NCBI RefSeq assembly: GCF_904848665.1
Contig: NZ_CAJHCQ010000017.1
Location: forward strand, 1-64,000
DNA: 64,000 nt
Direction of reading: 5' to 3'
Source of the DNA: Paraburkholderia hiiakae
Lineage (GTDB): Bacteria > Pseudomonadota > Gammaproteobacteria > Burkholderiales > Burkholderiaceae
The notes under the pieces were generated by a model. That model had not been told where the DNA came from, did no database searches, and worked only from the letters and a program-made list of their open reading frames with translations. Position numbers and translations under genes: made by a program. Positions 17,210 to 26,454 of this stretch are shown one piece after another (the stretch's first letter is position 1; the number at the start of each line of letters is the position of its first letter).

Positions 17210-18346
17210 CTAGGCGTGAAGCACCAGTTTCTGCACGCGCCAGTTCAGCAGTTCGGCGACGAAGAGCACGTTCTTCGCGGGACACGCCATTTCGTGGATC
17301 CAGCCGAATTGCTTCAACTGCTTGCCCGATTCGCCCAATACACCGAGCAACTCGCCATCGAGGCTCAACTTGTAGATGCGCCCAGGGTAAGCGTCGGAGC
17401 TGTACAGCACCTGATCCGGACCAGGCGAGATGCAGATCGCCCAAGGCGATCCCGGTGCGAGGGTACCCGCGGCGATCGTCGCCTCGTCCGGCACATTGCC
17501 GATAGCGGGCCGCGCGCCCGCTGGCACCGGAACGTCGATCGTGAACTGTTTCAGGAACTTGCCATCCGTGTCGAACACCTGAATACGCCGGTTGCTTCGG
17601 TCTGCGACATAAATCCGGTCCTGCGCATCAACCGCGATGCTGTGCGGCGTATGAAACTGTCCGGGGCCAGTGCCGCGATCGCCCCATGACTTGAGCCAGT
17701 TGCCGTCCTTGTCGACTTTCGCCACACGCGAGTTGATATAACCGTCGCTGATGTATGTGTTGCCGGCGGTGTCCCAGGCGACATCGGTGACCTGGCGAAA
17801 GCGTCCGGGCTCGGCCGGCAAAGGCGGGTTCGGATGCTTGAGCGGTCCCGTCTCTTCGTCCGCCGCTTCCTGCTTGCGGCCGAACACCATCGCCACGCGG
17901 CCGTCCGGCGTGAACTTGATGATCATGTCCGAACCCTTGTCCGTCACCCAGATGTTGTCCTGGCGATCGATCTTCACGGTGTGCGCAAACGACCACGCGT
18001 ACAGGTTGTGGCCGATTTCCCTGACGAATCGTCCATCGGCCGAAAACTCGAGCAATTGCGCGGCGGCGGCGCCATAGGCCGGCCCCGTGCTATTACCGCG
18101 CGAAAGTACGAAAATGTGCCCGTGTGAATTCACGGCGACGCCGGAGCATTCCCCGAAATACATATCCACTGGCAGCCGCACTGGATTGGCAATGGATTCG
18201 TAAGCGATGGACGGAACCGTTTGCGTCTGGCCGAAAGCCGGCGCCGCGGCGAGCGCGGCGGTTGCCGCGAGGAACTGGCGACGCGTGAATGCACCCTGCA
18301 AAAGGCCGCCACAGCACGGGCAGCCAACGGAATGAAGCGGGCTCAT
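17210..18346 (-). CDS. Tat-exported NHL-repeat beta-propeller protein
   Basis: This 378-residue protein begins with a short Cys-rich segment containing CPCC, then a twin-arginine signal (TRRQFLAATAAL) with a cut expected after the Ala-rich region near residue 40. The rest is a six-bladed NHL propeller. Blades repeat the pattern of V-D-x-x-G-N-x-W/Y-V/I-x-D, for example IAVDAQDRIYVADRSNRRIQ. Relatives include peptidyl-alpha-hydroxyglycine alpha-amidating lyase-like proteins. AGGAGG lies just upstream of the chosen ATG. A Tat signal suggests folding or cofactor insertion before export; the function is not known. Confidence 0.8.
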   Translation of the reverse strand: MSPLHSVGCPCCGGLLQGAFTRRQFLAATAALAAAPAFGQTQTVPSIAYESIANPVRLPVDMYFGECSGVAVNSHGHIFVLSRGNSTGPAYGAAAAQLLEFSADGRFVREIGHNLYAWSFAHTVKIDRQDNIWVTDKGSDMIIKFTPDGRVAMVFGRKQEAADEETGPLKHPNPPLPAEPGRFRQVTDVAWDTAGNTYISDGYINSRVAKVDKDGNWLKSWGDRGTGPGQFHTPHSIAVDAQDRIYVADRSNRRIQVFDTDGKFLKQFTIDVPVPAGARPAIGNVPDEATIAAGTLAPGSPWAICISPGPDQVLYSSDAYPGRIYKLSLDGELLGVLGESGKQLKQFGWIHEMACPAKNVLFVAELLNWRVQKLVLHA

Positions 18347-18568
18347 TGGACCTTCCTCCTCTTCACCGAAGACGGTGGCGAGCGTTGTGCATTGCAACCC
18401 GTGCGGCGCATCAAACGGCTGCCCGCGCTGCGCGCAGCAAGGCGCGTTCCCCGAACGGAACACAAACATTGCCGCGCACACCCTAAAGAATATGCGAGCG
18501 CAACCGATAGCGCAGTAGTCGAGTGGAGGATCCCCATCACGTAGTCGTTTTGCATACCAAGGTGGCCC

Positions 18569-19597
18569 ATGAGCCCAACGCCAAACTCCTTGCCTCATTC
18601 CGCGTTCGATACCAGCGTCTTGCCTCGCGACCAGCAGTTCTCCGCGTGGCGCGAGGCGGTGAGCGTCATCTTCGACACGCAGACCGCCGAATCGCGCGAT
18701 GCCGGCTTTGGCTCCACTGTGAGCGGCTACCTGTTCGGCGACGTGGTGCTGGGCTCGATACGCACGGGCGCGCAGCGCTACGACCGCTCAAATGCCAAGA
18801 TCGGGCGTGACGGCCACGATCAATATGTTCTGCAGTTCTATCTAGGCGGCCATTGCCGGGTGCGCGACGGCGGTCCGGAGGGGTGTACGCAACCGGGCGA
18901 CATGTTCATCGTGGACGCGGCCCAACCCCTCGCGACCGAAACCACACAAAGCGAGTTCCTGAATCTGGCGGTGCCACGGCGCTTGCTCGCGCCATTGCTG
19001 ACTGCGCCCGACCAGCAGAGCATGCGTGTGATTCGCGGCGCCGATCCCACGGTTGCGCTGCTCCGCGAGCATCTGGGCGCGCTCTACCGGCACGCCCCGC
19101 AGATGACGCTCGCCAACGCCCAGGCCGTCATGCCTGCAACGCTTCAACTCGCGGCCAGCGCGCTCAACGCGAGCGTGAGCCCGGAACACACGCCGGCGCT
19201 TCAGCAATGCGCGTTCGTATCGATATGCCGGTATGTGGAGAAGCGCCTGACCGATCCGCAACTCAACGCGGACCTGGTTGCGCATGCATTCGGCATGTCG
19301 CGCGCCACGCTGTACCGTCTCTTCGAGCAGGAGGGCGGTTTCGCGACCTACGTGCGCGAGCGCCGCTTGCGGCGCTGCCGCGCGATGCTCGCCGACCCGG
19401 CGCGACGCAGCATGTCGATTGCCGATATCGCCGTCGCGCACGGATTCACCGATGCCGCGAATTTCACGCGCGCATTTCGCCGCTCGATTGGGCTCTCGCC
19501 GCGAGCGGTACGCATGCTGGCGCTCAATGGCGATACCGAACTCGCGAAAGAGTCCGGGGTCGACGACTGGCGCTACTGGATGGCCTTGATGCGTTGA
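18569..19597 (+). CDS. AraC-family transcriptional regulator with AraC_binding_2-like domain
   Basis: This 342-residue protein has an N-terminal AraC_binding_2-type ligand domain (residues about 30-200). A C-terminal pair of helix-turn-helix motifs follows, with FGMSRATLYRLF and the second-site IADIAVAHGFTDAANFTRAF. This layout resembles AraC/XylS proteins such as FeaR that respond to aromatic or amine substrates. It diverges from the Tat-exported NHL protein and could regulate it. The target is not visible from sequence; it is a less likely alternative activator for the five-copy promoter described elsewhere. Confidence 0.9.
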   Translation: MSPTPNSLPHSAFDTSVLPRDQQFSAWREAVSVIFDTQTAESRDAGFGSTVSGYLFGDVVLGSIRTGAQRYDRSNAKIGRDGHDQYVLQFYLGGHCRVRDGGPEGCTQPGDMFIVDAAQPLATETTQSEFLNLAVPRRLLAPLLTAPDQQSMRVIRGADPTVALLREHLGALYRHAPQMTLANAQAVMPATLQLAASALNASVSPEHTPALQQCAFVSICRYVEKRLTDPQLNADLVAHAFGMSRATLYRLFEQEGGFATYVRERRLRRCRAMLADPARRSMSIADIAVAHGFTDAANFTRAFRRSIGLSPRAVRMLALNGDTELAKESGVDDWRYWMALMR

Positions 19598-19757
19598 GCA
19601 TGAGTCGCGCGAATCGTGCAAGCCGCGTGTGAGACAAAACAACAAGTATTTGAGACGTAACGACAGATTTGGCTTCAGGCACCGCCGATTCATTGCCGCG
19701 TCATGCGCCACCTGCAAAGATGCAGGCGCCTGCGAGATCCAGGCAAACGGGGGAAAC

Positions 19758-20057
19758 ATGAAGAAGACCCACAAAAAGCCGCGTCAAGGCGGCCTGTACT
19801 ACTACGAAGCGGCGTATTCGCTCGACCTTGCGCGCGGTGCGTCGCATATTTCCAGCATGCTTTCGGCAGCGACACAGGAAAGCGCCGTGCACGAAGTCAT
19901 GCACGAATTCATTGCAACGCACGGCAGGGCCGCGCTGGACGCGTTTTGCTGGCTGCTGGCCGAGCGGCTGGAAAGGCGTGGCTGCGCTGCGGCCGCCATG
20001 AAAGCCCGCAACTTCGATGCGTCCCGCCGGACGCGGGAACTGGCCTGCGCGAGCTGA
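19758..20057 (+). CDS. Small conserved-looking protein of unknown function
   Basis: This 99-residue protein starts at an ATG preceded by GGGGGAAAC. The N-terminus is Lys-rich (MKKTHKKPRQGG). A YYYEAAYSLDLARGAS segment and amphipathic helices follow, with three Cys near the end. No known domain is recognised. A longer in-frame start at 19629 lacks a ribosome-binding site and encodes unlikely sequence. It could be DNA-binding or regulatory given its basic head, but that is speculative. Confidence 0.5.
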   Translation: MKKTHKKPRQGGLYYYEAAYSLDLARGASHISSMLSAATQESAVHEVMHEFIATHGRAALDAFCWLLAERLERRGCAAAAMKARNFDASRRTRELACAS

Positions 20058-20236
20058 GCCGCGCATGGCTAGGCGCAGGAACGTCGCCGCAGGGTGAAAT
20101 GTAAGGTCATCCTAAAGATTTCGTAATGCGTGACGATAGAGCGGTAAAGCAGTTGGCCACGCCGGCATGCTGGCGTGCAGCGCCTTTTTGCGAACTGCCT
20201 GGCGAATAACAAGAGCGAACAAGAACGCATCGAGCC

Positions 20237-21790
20237 ATGACCACGCTATCGTCCCTGAATGCTGCCACGACCCTCGCGCTCACGCCCCTCGTGAGCCGCG
20301 TGAATCCCACCGCTGAGGCTGACACCGATGTGTCCAGTCTCGCGTCGCTGTCGCCCTCGGCCATCGTCACGATTCCTTCGGCGAGCGGCCTGGCTGTGCT
20401 TCAAACCTATACGCCGGAAGGCACGCTCACCGCCACGGCGCCTGTGTTGAGCTGGGCGAGCGAGAACAGTGACGCCGTGTCGCTCAGAATGATGGGCAAC
20501 TACGCCGCGCAGACGATGGCGGGCCATTTCGCCGGGCTTGGCAGCGCGTTGCTCGATCGTTTCAAGACCACGGGCAGCGACTATGCACAATCGATCAGCA
20601 TCTCGTCCACAACCGGCCTTGCGCCAGTGGGACAGGGCGCAGGTAGCCCGAGTGGCCAGATCGGCCTGACGATTCGCACGAAGAGCGGCGTGACGGTCGA
20701 AATCGCACTGGGCAGCGAAGATGGCGGCCTCTCGGTGAGCATCAAGAGCAGCGGGGCGCTCAGCGAGAGCGAACGCAACGCGCTGGCGAAGCTCTCGGAC
20801 GGTTTCCAGCAGGCCATCGACGGCCTGAGTGCCGTGCCGCCCAAGCTCGACCTGAGCGGCCTCGCGCAGTTCGACACGTCGGCGCTCGCTGCGGTGAATT
20901 TTCACTACACCGTCACTGGCGACGGGGACGAGAATATTTCGGCGAGCTACGCGCAGGACAGCTCGGCGCGAAGCCTGAGCGTCACGAGCGCCGCCGGCAC
21001 GATGAACGTCAAGGTCGACACGAGTCATTCCGCGCTTTGGGGAACGAGCGCGCAGCGCGCGGCTTCCGTCGCGAGCTATCTGCAGCAGTTCGACCACGCG
21101 AATTCGCGCGGCCATGGCAATGCCGCGCTGATGTCGATGTTCGAAGACGGCTTCGCGCAGATGAACGAGGACTACGGCACGCCTTCAGGCGAGACGTTGC
21201 CGGGAGCCGCGTACTCGCCTGCGCTGCAGCAATCGGATCAGGCCATGCTCACGGGTCTCGCCGATTTCAGCGCATCGATCACGGATACGAGCACTTCGCC
21301 CAATCCCATGCGGCCAGGCGAAGTCGATTCATTCTCGTATCAGGTTGCGCAAAGCACCGAACTCGAAGGTTCGGCGCGCGAGGGCAAGATCTCGCAGACC
21401 CAGCAATCGCATTTGAGCGCGAGCTACCATCAGGCGTTACAGGGTGGGGGCAAGCCTGTCCTCACGTCGTCAAAAAATTCGCAGAACTACGATTACGTGC
21501 GGATCGACGATAGCGCCGGGAGCGCGGTACAGATGGCGACGGCGCGCGGCGTGCTGTTGAATGCAACGCTGACCCAGTCGTCGGAGCAGAATACGCGTGA
21601 TTCGAAGTACGAACGAGGGTCGCTCGTTTCCGATGTGAACACGCCGAGAGAAACATCGCGTTCAGTGGACCTGCTTTCGATGCTCGAACCGCTCATTGAC
21701 AACGGCGACGCCACGCGCGACACCGCCGCATGGCAGCAGGCGCTTTCAACGATCCACGCAATGATCTTGCTAAACAACGCGGCGAATTGA
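20237..21790 (+). CDS. Cys-free Ser/Ala-rich protein of unknown function
   Basis: This 517-residue protein has no cysteine, no signal peptide and no membrane helix, and is rich in Ser, Ala, Thr and Gly. Residues of about 150-180 form a strongly beta stretch (IGLTIRTKSGVTVEIALGSE). The second half is polar with Gln-rich, probably helical segments. Lack of Cys, an unordered Ser/Thr-rich head and mixed helical content are reminiscent of proteins exported by flagellar-type or type III systems. I recognise no family, and no secretion gene is adjacent. It stands alone between a small ORF and a convergent chemoreceptor remnant. Confidence 0.7.
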   Translation: MTTLSSLNAATTLALTPLVSRVNPTAEADTDVSSLASLSPSAIVTIPSASGLAVLQTYTPEGTLTATAPVLSWASENSDAVSLRMMGNYAAQTMAGHFAGLGSALLDRFKTTGSDYAQSISISSTTGLAPVGQGAGSPSGQIGLTIRTKSGVTVEIALGSEDGGLSVSIKSSGALSESERNALAKLSDGFQQAIDGLSAVPPKLDLSGLAQFDTSALAAVNFHYTVTGDGDENISASYAQDSSARSLSVTSAAGTMNVKVDTSHSALWGTSAQRAASVASYLQQFDHANSRGHGNAALMSMFEDGFAQMNEDYGTPSGETLPGAAYSPALQQSDQAMLTGLADFSASITDTSTSPNPMRPGEVDSFSYQVAQSTELEGSAREGKISQTQQSHLSASYHQALQGGGKPVLTSSKNSQNYDYVRIDDSAGSAVQMATARGVLLNATLTQSSEQNTRDSKYERGSLVSDVNTPRETSRSVDLLSMLEPLIDNGDATRDTAAWQQALSTIHAMILLNNAAN

Positions 21791-21794
21791 GGCG

Positions 21795-21808
21795 GCCGGT
21801 TCGCCGGC
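21795..21808. terminator. UUCG-capped hairpin between convergent genes
   Basis: GCCGG-TTCG-CCGGC forms a five-pair stem with a stable UUCG loop, between the convergent ends of the Cys-free protein and the chemoreceptor remnant. A second self-complementary stretch (CTCGATCGAG) follows. There is no T-run, so termination strength is uncertain. Confidence 0.35.
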
Positions 21809-21844
21809 AGCGCCTCGATCGAGCGCCGCTGGCGCCTGTTGCGC

Positions 21845-23031
21845 TCAGCGCGCGAGCCTGAACGCCCCAACGGCATCGCGCAGCGCATCGGCCTGCTCGC
21901 TGAGCGCCATGGCGGCCGCGGCCGCTTCTTCCACCAGTGCAGCGTTCTGCTGCGAGACCTGGTCCATCTGCGAGACCGCGAGATTCACCTGCTCGATGCC
22001 GTCGCGCTGCTCTTCGGACGCGTTCGCGATCTCATGCATGATGGTCGTCACACGACCGATGGACTCGCCAATCTCGTTCATCGTCTCGCCGGCCGAGCGC
22101 ACATACTCCGAGCCCGAGGATACGTGTTCGACCGATTCGGCGATCAGCGTCTTGATCTCTTTCGCGGCCGCCGCCGAACGCTGCGCAAGCGAGCGCACTT
22201 CGCTCGCGACAACGGCGAAGCCGCGGCCTTGTTCGCCCGCGCGCGCGGCTTCCACCGCCGCATTGAGCGCGAGAATATTGGTCTGGAAAGCAATGCCTTC
22301 GATGATGCCGGTGATGTCGGCGATCTTCTGCGAGCTGCCGTCGATGCGCTCCATCGTCTGCACGGCGTTGCTCACGACCTGCGAGCCGCGATCGGCGACG
22401 TCCTGCGCGCTGTTGGCGAGTGTTTGCGCGCTGCGCGCGTTCTCGGCGTTCTGCTTCACGGTGGCCGTGAGCTGCTCCATGCTCGCGGCCGTTTCCTGCA
22501 GCGAGGCCGCCTGTTCCTCGGTGCGCTGCGAAAGGTCGTCGTTGCCGGCGGCGATCTGCCGTGTCGCCGTGGAAATGGACTCGGAGCTATGGCTCACCTT
22601 GCGCACCGTGTGCGCGAGCGCATCCTGCATCGCCTTCAGGCTCGTCACGAGGCGGCCCATTTCATCGCTGGAACGCGTTTCGAGGTTAGCGGTCAGGTCA
22701 CCGTCCGCAATGCGCTGGAGCGCGCCCTGAACGTTTTCGAGCGGCGCTGCGATTGCGCGATGCAGGCCCACGGCGCACACGAGCGCCACGGCGAGTCCGA
22801 GCACGATCAGCGCGATGCTGCCGGCGCGCAGCCACGTCGGGCGCGTCGGGGTGCAGGAGGATGCGGTCGAGCGTTGATGGCGGCGGCGAGCTGGTTCGAG
22901 TAGGCATAGCCGAGCGCGGTATTGGTGCGCGACATGCCCGCAAGGCCGGAAACGCCGGCCGCCACGATCAGCAAGGCCAGCACCCCGACCGCGATGCGCA
23001 GACGAACAGAGATAGAGAGTCGTGCAAACAC
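21845..23031 (-). pseudogene. Chemoreceptor (MCP) with most of its ligand domain deleted and two frame changes
   Basis: The intact part, about 330 residues, has a transmembrane helix, HAMP and a complete methyl-accepting signalling domain with the hairpin EGIAFQTNILALNAAVEAARAGEQGRGF. The first transmembrane helix (SVRLRIAVGVLALLIVAAGV) is in another frame from a GTG at 23031. It ends in NQLAAAI near 22880. A third frame then carries a ligand-domain remnant, LDRILLHPDAPDVAA. The second transmembrane helix begins in the final frame near 22835. The usual 150-residue periplasmic four-helix bundle is reduced to about 20 residues. Two small deletions explain this; an assembly error is the alternative. 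Confidence 0.75.
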
Positions 23032-23310
23032 GAGGATGGCTCCAGAACGCGAGGGGCGATGTTGCAGAAAAACGGCGGTGGCCTCGCGCGCGAGACGGCG
23101 AAGCACTGAACACGCTCAGGACATGTTTACGGCGTCCGGCAAGGGAACTGAAGGGTGGTGCGGAGCCTTTGCGCAATCGTGGTTTTCCCGGGCGCAATCA
23201 GGCGCTCGCATGCGCCGTGAGCGTATCGGTGGTCGGCTGTTCATCGGTTGCGCGTGTGAGCCGGAACGTCTTCCAGCGAACAGGTTTCAAGCAGACCGGC
23301 GTCGACAAAA
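23032..23310. other. Intergenic region between the MCP remnant and the aromatic operon promoter
   Basis: Together with the following promoter this makes a gene-free stretch of about 400 bases. Open frames here are shadows without ribosome sites or recognisable domains. I see no RNA gene or repeat in the first 280 bases; the activator promoter element starts at 23311. Confidence 0.5.
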
Positions 23311-23365
23311 GTGCCAGTGAATGTGCGTTTTGTATAGGGACGACGCTGGCCGCCTCCCATATTCT
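23311..23365 (+). promoter_or_regulatory. Activator-type composite promoter, copy A, upstream of the extradiol-cleavage operon
   Basis: GTGCCAGTGAA, six bases, TTTTGT, exactly 26 bases, then the -10-like hexamer TATTCT. With a 17-bp spacer the -35 position reads GGGACG, a poor match to TTGACA that would need an activator bound just upstream. The predicted start lies near 23372, about 68 bases before the first gene. Four other copies with identical spacing occur in the window. Confidence 0.75.
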
Positions 23366-23439
23366 CACTCCATCGAGACGATACGTCCGGCGCAGCGAAA
23401 TACGTCAGGTAAGCCGCGCCGCGCAATCCAAAGGAGAGG

Positions 23440-24417
23440 ATGTTGACCAAGAAAGTCCCGCTCAAGATCGCAATCGCTGAGCATCCGCACACGTCGGCCA
23501 TTCGCAATGGTTCCATTCCCATCGAGGGCGTGGATGCAGAATTCGTCACCGTTCAACCGCAAATCGGCGCGTTCCGCCGCATGGTGCGCGACGTCGAATT
23601 TGACGTGTGCGAACTGGCGCCGACGACCTACATCATCGCCCGGGCTTACGGCGCGCCATTCGTCGCACTGCCGATTTTCGTGGTGCGCCGTTTCCACCAT
23701 AGCGGGCTGCTGGTACGTCCGGAGGCTGGCATTCGTCATCCGAAGGATCTCGAAGGCAAGAAGGTTGGCGTGCGCGCTTACTCAGTCACGACGGGCGTGT
23801 GGACGCGCCAGGTGCTGATCGACGAGTTCGGGCTCGATTCGTCGAAGGTGACCTGGGTCGTCGACGACGAAGAGCACGTTACGCAACTCAAGCTGCCGTC
23901 GAACGTGATTCACGCAGCGGCCGGCAAGTCGCTCGCGGACATGATGGCGAGCGGCGAACTGGTGGGCGGTTTTGCCGCCGCAGCCGGCATCGGCCGCACC
24001 GGCGCCCCCACGGGCGGCTGGAAGGAAGTCGAGGCGGACTACCCCGATCTGCTGCCCAACGCGGCCGAACTCGAAGCGCAATACTATGCGCGCACCGGCA
24101 TCTACCCGATGCACGGCACGATCGTCGTGAAGGACTCGGTGCTCGCCGAGCATCCGTGGATCGCGAAGTCGATTTACGACGCCTTCGCGCAAGCGAAGAA
24201 GCAGTGGCTCGCCCGTCTCGACGCGGGTGAAGCGACGACCGCAGGCGACAAGAAGTATCTCGCGCTGCGCAAGATCGTCGGCGACGACCCGCTGCCGTAC
24301 GGTCTCGCGGAAAACCTGAAGACGATCGAGGCGCTCGAGCAGACCGCGTTCAAGCAGGGCCTCACGCCGCGCCGCATGGCAATCGACGAGCTTTTCGTCG
24401 ACCCGCTGGCCCGCTGA
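23440..24417 (+). CDS. 4,5-dihydroxyphthalate decarboxylase/NMT1-like protein, copy 1
   Basis: This 325-residue protein belongs to the family that contains 4,5-dihydroxyphthalate decarboxylase (Pht5) and is often annotated as an ABC-type substrate-binding protein. Visible family features include FDVCELAPTTYIIARAYG, the LEGKKVGVRAYSVTTGVWTRQ block and a C-terminal MAIDELFVDPLAR. No signal peptide is seen, which favours a cytoplasmic enzyme over a transporter subunit. AAGGAG lies just before the ATG. It is the first gene after the activator promoter. A paralogue is encoded at the end of the same gene series. The reaction, decarboxylation of an aromatic dicarboxylate, is inferred from the family. 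Confidence 0.75.
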   Translation: MLTKKVPLKIAIAEHPHTSAIRNGSIPIEGVDAEFVTVQPQIGAFRRMVRDVEFDVCELAPTTYIIARAYGAPFVALPIFVVRRFHHSGLLVRPEAGIRHPKDLEGKKVGVRAYSVTTGVWTRQVLIDEFGLDSSKVTWVVDDEEHVTQLKLPSNVIHAAAGKSLADMMASGELVGGFAAAAGIGRTGAPTGGWKEVEADYPDLLPNAAELEAQYYARTGIYPMHGTIVVKDSVLAEHPWIAKSIYDAFAQAKKQWLARLDAGEATTAGDKKYLALRKIVGDDPLPYGLAENLKTIEALEQTAFKQGLTPRRMAIDELFVDPLAR

Positions 24418-24433
24418 TACGAACGGAGACATC

Positions 24434-25459
24434 ATGATTATCGATTGCCACGGCCACTTCACGACCGTGCCTGCATCGTTTCGCAACTGGCGCGCGAAGC
24501 AGGTTGAATTTGCCAACGACCCGGCCAACGTGCCGTCGCTCGACGGCGCCCATGTGAGCGACGACCAGATTCGCGACGCGATCGGCAACGGCCAGCTCAA
24601 ACTGCAACGCGAGCGCGGCAGCGACCTCACGCTTTTCTCGCCGATCGCAGGCCTGATGAGCCATCACCTCGGCAACGAACGCACGAGCCTGGAATGGGCC
24701 GAAGTGTCGAACAACCTCGTGTACCGCGTGACCGAGCTCTACCCGGATAACTTCGCGCCGGTGTGCCAGTTGCCGCAGTCGCCGGGCGTCGCGCCGAAGA
24801 ACAGCGTGGCCGAGCTGCGCCGCTGTGTGGAGGAGATGGGCTTCGTCGGCTGCAACCTCAATCCGGACCCGTCGGGCGGCTTCTGGACCGGCACGCCGGT
24901 GACCGATCGCGAGTGGTATCCGCTTTACGAAGCGCTCGTCGATCTCGACGTGCCCGCGATGATCCATGTGGCCGCCTCGTGCAATCCGTGCTTTCACGGC
25001 ACGGGCGCGCATTATCTGAATGCGGACACTTCGGTTTTCATGCAGATCCTGCAGTCGGACCTGTTCAAGGACTTCCCGACGCTGCGTCTCGTGATTCCGC
25101 ACGGTGGCGGCGCGGTGCCTTATCACTGGGGCCGCTATCGCGGCATGTCGCTGGAAATGCGCGAGCGGCCGCTTGAAGGACTGCTGAACAATATTTTCTT
25201 CGACTCGTGTGTTTATCACCAACCCGGTGTCGAGTTGCTCACGAAGGTGATCCCGTCAGACAACGTGCTGTTCGGCTCCGAAATGATCGGCGCTGTGCGC
25301 GGCAAGGACCCGATCACGGGCCAGTACTTCGACGACACGAAGCGCTATATCGACGCGTGCCCGGCGCTCACCGACGAAGACCGCTACAAGATCTTCGAGG
25401 GCAACGCACGCCGCGTGTATCCGCGCCTCGACGCCCGCCTGAAGGCGCGCGGCAACTGA
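24434..25459 (+). CDS. ligJ: 4-oxalomesaconate hydratase-like amidohydrolase (LigJ)
   Basis: This 341-residue protein matches LigJ in length and in residues that can be seen: D4-x-H6-x-H8 at the N-terminus, H178 in MIHVAAS, the IPHGGGAVPYH block, and E283 in FGSEMIG where most amidohydrolases have Asp. LigJ adds water to 4-oxalomesaconate to give 4-carboxy-4-hydroxy-2-oxoadipate, in the 4,5-cleavage route for protocatechuate, gallate and methylgallate. GGAGAC precedes the start and the gap to the previous gene is 16 bases. This is the clearest pathway marker in the operon. Confidence 0.85.
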   Translation: MIIDCHGHFTTVPASFRNWRAKQVEFANDPANVPSLDGAHVSDDQIRDAIGNGQLKLQRERGSDLTLFSPIAGLMSHHLGNERTSLEWAEVSNNLVYRVTELYPDNFAPVCQLPQSPGVAPKNSVAELRRCVEEMGFVGCNLNPDPSGGFWTGTPVTDREWYPLYEALVDLDVPAMIHVAASCNPCFHGTGAHYLNADTSVFMQILQSDLFKDFPTLRLVIPHGGGAVPYHWGRYRGMSLEMRERPLEGLLNNIFFDSCVYHQPGVELLTKVIPSDNVLFGSEMIGAVRGKDPITGQYFDDTKRYIDACPALTDEDRYKIFEGNARRVYPRLDARLKARGN

Positions 25460-25516
25460 GCGTGATTAACCAGCGCGGCGCGAGCCGCGCAGCAACATAC
25501 AAGTACAGAGGCACGC

Positions 25517-26368
25517 ATGGCTTCTCAAATCGTTGATATTCATCCTCACATCATCTCGGACGACGAAACGCGCTATCCGCCCGCGCCGCTGTTCGGCAAG
25601 CGCTCGGAGTGGTCGAAAGAGCGTCCGACCACGGTCGAAACGCTGATCGCCGCGATGGACGAGGCGGGCGTCGCCAAGGCCGCGGTGGTGCATTCGTCGA
25701 CCACCTACGGTTTCGACAACAGCTATGTCGTGGACGGATGCGCGAAGTACGCCCACCGGCTCGTCGCGGTCGGCTCGGTGGACGTGCTGCAACCGGATGC
25801 GCCGCAGCGCATCCGTGAGTGGACCGAGCGTGGTCTCGCCGGCCTGCGTCTGTTCACGGGCGGCAGCACCAAGGAGTTCGATCCGAGCGAGCTCGACGAC
25901 GTGCGCTCGTTCCCCGCCTGGGAGTTGTGCGCCGAACTCGATTTGCCGATGTGCATCCAGACCGGCCCGGTCGGCCTGCCGCAGATCACGACGCTCGCCC
26001 GCCGCTTCCCGTCTGTGCGTATCATTCTGGATCACCTCGGCCGTCCCGAAGTCGCGGACGGCGCGCCGTACGCGAAGGCGCAGAGCCTGTTCGAGCTCGC
26101 ATCGCTCGAGAACATCTACCTGAAACTCACGCCGCGCATTTTCGGCGACGTGAAGAAGGAGAAGGCGAGCGCAGAGACGTTCTTCCCGCGCGTGGTCGAG
26201 GCGTTCGGTGCGAAGCGCATGGCATGGGGGTCGAATTTCCCGACCTCGCCGGGCAAGCTCTCGGAGATTCTCGCGACGGCGCAGGCCGGGCTGCAAAGCT
26301 TGAGCGAGCAGGACCGCGAGTGGATCTTCGGCAAGACGGCGCTCGCGCTTTATCCGGCGCTGGCCTGA
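25517..26368 (+). CDS. Amidohydrolase, LigI-like (possible 2-pyrone-4,6-dicarboxylate hydrolase)
   Basis: This 283-residue amidohydrolase_2 protein has H9-x-H11 in VDIHPHII, a central IILDHLGRPE block and a C-terminal GSNFP. Asn240 stands where LigI and lactonases usually have the general-base Asp. LigI opens the lactone 2-pyrone-4,6-dicarboxylate to oxalomesaconate, the substrate of LigJ encoded just before it. That order makes a lactonase role the best inference. Asn at this site occurs in some family members of unknown function, so a different hydrolase or hydratase activity is possible. Confidence 0.75.
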   Translation: MASQIVDIHPHIISDDETRYPPAPLFGKRSEWSKERPTTVETLIAAMDEAGVAKAAVVHSSTTYGFDNSYVVDGCAKYAHRLVAVGSVDVLQPDAPQRIREWTERGLAGLRLFTGGSTKEFDPSELDDVRSFPAWELCAELDLPMCIQTGPVGLPQITTLARRFPSVRIILDHLGRPEVADGAPYAKAQSLFELASLENIYLKLTPRIFGDVKKEKASAETFFPRVVEAFGAKRMAWGSNFPTSPGKLSEILATAQAGLQSLSEQDREWIFGKTALALYPALA

Positions 26369-26454
26369 GGCGAGACATCCGGGCAGCCACCGCGGCGCAT
26401 GCGTGTGCCGCGGTGGCCGGGTAACAGAGAGTTTGATCGAGAAAGAAGAAGCAG

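Noticed and set aside
23440..24417. Annotation as an ABC transporter substrate-binding protein
   Set aside because: There is no signal peptide and no permease or ATPase gene in the operon. Homology to the dihydroxyphthalate-decarboxylase family and the pathway context fit better, though not proven.
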